Shown here in pieces: positions 62,416-64,000 of a stretch of DNA of 64,000 nt; positions within the stretch are counted from its first letter, which is position 1; each line of letters begins with the position of its first letter. A program made the translations under genes and the position numbers. Source of the DNA: CAVZTA01 sp963778025. Its GTDB lineage: Bacteria; Chloroflexota; Limnocylindria; Limnocylindrales; CSP1-4. The stretch covers positions 1 through 64,000 of the forward strand of contig CAVZTA010000006.1 of NCBI GenBank assembly GCA_963778025.1, read 5' to 3'. Below the pieces are notes generated by a model, which did no database searches, was not told where the DNA came from, and saw only the letters and a list, made by a program, of their open reading frames with translations.

Positions 62416-64000
62416 ATGATCGGCGGCCGTCGACCGCTCAGCGGCCGGAAGCCGGGTGACCGGCGGATCCGCGTCGATCGCCCGCACTCGGCGTACTTCC
62501 GCTACACGGGACCCGGCCAGCTCACCGCCAAGGCGGCCGCGAGCGCACCGACGACGGGCCTGGGCCGGCTGCGGGCACGCGTCAAGGCCGTCGCCATCGG
62601 CCGCCCGCTCGCCTCCGAGGAGGAGGTCGGGGAGCGCCTCTCGAAGAAGAAGGCGCTCGCGATCTTCAGCTCCGACGCCATCTCGTCGAGCGCCTACGCG
62701 ACCGAGGAGATCGTCCTGGCGTTCGTCCTCACGGGGACGGCGCTCTACGCCCTCGACTTCGCGATCCCGATCGCGATCGCGATCGCCGGCCTCCTCGCGA
62801 TCGTCGCGTTCAGCTATCGCCAGGTCTGCATCGCCTATCCCAGCGGCGGCGGGTCGTACTCGGTGTCGAAGGCGAACATCGGCCGCATCGCGTCGCTGGT
62901 CGCGGCGTCTGCGCTGCTCATCGACTACAACCTCACGGCGGCGGTGTCGACCTCGTCCGCGGTCGAGCAGATCGTCTCGGCCTTCCCGGCGCTCGATCCC
63001 GTGGCCGTGCCCATCGGCCTCAGCGCGCTCACCCTCATCACCATCGCCAACCTTCGCGGGCTCCGCGAGGCGGGCAACATCTTCGCGGTCCCGACCTACC
63101 TGTTCCTGGTCAGCGCTCTCGTGATGATCGCCATCGGCGTGTACCGGATCGTGTTCCTGCACGAGCAGGGCGTCCCGCCGCCCGCGATCGTCGAGGCCAC
63201 GACCACCACCGCCGGCGCCGTGGGCGTCGTCCTCCTCCTGCGCGCGTTCGCGTCCGGCGCCGTCGCCCTGACCGGGACCGAGGCGATCGCGACCGGCGTC
63301 CCCGCGTTCCAGCCGCCCGAGTCGAGGAATGCGGCGCGGACGCTGGTGGCGATGGCGTGCATCCTCGCGGTGCTGTTCGTGGGCATCACGTTCGTCGCCT
63401 CGCACTACGCGATCTACCCGCAGGGCCCCGACCTCCACACCACGACGGCCACGGGCCAGGTCGTCCCGGTGTACCCGCCGGACACCCCGAAGCAGACGGT
63501 CATCGCCCAGGTGGCGCGGACCATCTACGGCGACTCGATCCTCTTCTTCGCGTTCCAGGCGTTCACCGCGCTGCTGCTGTTCCTCGCCGCGAACACCTCG
63601 TTCGCGGCGTTCCCGCGACTGGCGGCCGTCCTCGCGGAGGATGGCTTCTTTCCGCGCCACTTCGCCTTCCGTGGCGACCGCCTCGCGTTCTCGATGGGCA
63701 TCGTGATGCTCGGCGTCATCGCCGGGACGCTCGTGTTCCTGGCCGGCGGACATACGCACGCGCTCATCCCGCTGTACGCGGTCGGCGTGTTCATCGACTT
63801 CACCATCAGTCAGCTCGGGATGATCCGCCACTGGTTGCGCGAGAAGCCGCCGGGCTGGTCGCGGCGCCTCGCGGTCAACGCGGTGGGCTGCGTGGCGACG
63901 GCCGTCGTGGCGGTCGTCGTGACGAGCGTGAAGTTCATCGACGGGGCGTGGCTGGTCGTCCTGCTGATGCCGGTCCTGGTCGGGTCGATGCTGTTCATCC
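62416..64000 (+). CDS. KimA-like potassium importer (APC family), 3' end beyond the window
   Basis: Open from ATG at 62416 to the window edge (528 residues so far); GAGGAG lies 12 nt upstream. After a basic N-terminal segment: IGRPLASEEEVGERLSKKKA, LAIFSSDAISSSAYATEEIV, SYRQVCIAYPSGGGSYSVSK, LIDYNLTAAVSTSSAVEQIV, ALTGTEAIATGVPAFQPPES, LAANTSFAAFPRLAAVLAED and LIPLYAVGVFIDFTISQLGM. These match B. subtilis KimA (YdaO), a proton-coupled high-affinity potassium importer, along its length. It is divergent from the kdpD kinase gene with 140 bp between. The cytosolic C-terminal domain that binds c-di-AMP in KimA would lie beyond the window. Confidence 0.85.
   Translation, partial: MIGGRRPLSGRKPGDRRIRVDRPHSAYFRYTGPGQLTAKAAASAPTTGLGRLRARVKAVAIGRPLASEEEVGERLSKKKALAIFSSDAISSSAYATEEIVLAFVLTGTALYALDFAIPIAIAIAGLLAIVAFSYRQVCIAYPSGGGSYSVSKANIGRIASLVAASALLIDYNLTAAVSTSSAVEQIVSAFPALDPVAVPIGLSALTLITIANLRGLREAGNIFAVPTYLFLVSALVMIAIGVYRIVFLHEQGVPPPAIVEATTTTAGAVGVVLLLRAFASGAVALTGTEAIATGVPAFQPPESRNAARTLVAMACILAVLFVGITFVASHYAIYPQGPDLHTTTATGQVVPVYPPDTPKQTVIAQVARTIYGDSILFFAFQAFTALLLFLAANTSFAAFPRLAAVLAEDGFFPRHFAFRGDRLAFSMGIVMLGVIAGTLVFLAGGHTHALIPLYAVGVFIDFTISQLGMIRHWLREKPPGWSRRLAVNAVGCVATAVVAVVVTSVKFIDGAWLVVLLMPVLVGSMLFI

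Noticed and set aside
62272..63831. Long minus-strand open frame of 519 codons, rich in Arg, Asp, Gly and Glu
   Set aside because: It is the complement of the KimA-like gene, whose plus-strand frame matches the importer along its length. The minus product has no fold-like pattern.

Overview
The window is 64 kb of very GC-rich bacterial chromosome, densely coded on both strands, with many ATGA/GTGA stop-start overlaps, GTG and TTG starts and AGGAGG-type ribosome binding sites. Lipobox signal peptides, a GerMN/Gmad2 lipoprotein, a complete Liv transporter, split KdpD parts and a KimA-type potassium importer fit a soil or freshwater Chloroflexota-like (possibly Limnocylindria) or related monoderm organism. 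That assignment is inference; there is no rRNA or other marker to fix it. I saw no tRNA, rRNA, CRISPR array, transposase or phage gene.

Layout. 0-6.5 kb: a GerMN/Gmad2 lipoprotein, a HAD-GH65 disaccharide phosphorylase/hydrolase, two universal stress proteins and a CPBP protease; most reading frames here are broken by many small indels while motifs stay intact. 7.2-8.4 kb: PAS protein and metallo-beta-lactamase pair. 8.6-16.2 kb (minus): a carbohydrate operon with solute-binding lipoprotein, two permeases, a GH130/Gfo-Idh-MocA fused ORF and a secreted alpha/alpha-barrel glycosidase-like protein, with a decayed LacI-type regulator upstream. 16.6-19.0 kb: two Crp/Fnr-like regulators flanking a VOC protein and a cold-shock protein. 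19.3-22.7 kb: TetR divergent from a quinone-oxidoreductase-like enzyme, a membrane protein and an SDR. 22.7-29.5 kb: a CarH/LitR-type B12 photoreceptor-repressor divergent from DUF4397, SDR-SRPBCC, FAD oxidoreductase, DUF1365 and cyclopropane-fatty-acid-synthase genes, a light-responsive lipid-modification locus. 29.5-33.5 kb: small membrane proteins, TetR, DUF1304 and an amidohydrolase. 33.8-39.7 kb (minus): a seven-gene operon, NYN-domain protein, holB, acylphosphatase, two unknown proteins, a nuclease-like protein and an acyl-ACP thioesterase. 40.3-46.2 kb: a branched-chain amino acid ABC operon whose LivG carries a predicted transmembrane hairpin. 46.2-53.4 kb: membrane proteins, hpt, a nuclease-like protein, a zinc-ribbon protein, CsoR-like regulator, soluble histidine kinase, a DnaA-box-rich gap, rsmG and a phosphoesterase. 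53.4-64 kb: a potassium island, kdpFABC with a split KdpD, KdpE, an extra single-domain response regulator and, divergently, a KimA-like importer running off the end.

The coherent systems are: sugar import plus intracellular phosphorolysis; light-sensed remodelling of membrane acyl chains; amino-acid import by Liv; and potassium homeostasis under a split two-component system. Frameshifts interrupt about 16 otherwise well-conserved genes, most densely in the first 6.5 kb, so sequencing or assembly indels are the likeliest cause and every 'broken' gene below should be read with that in mind.
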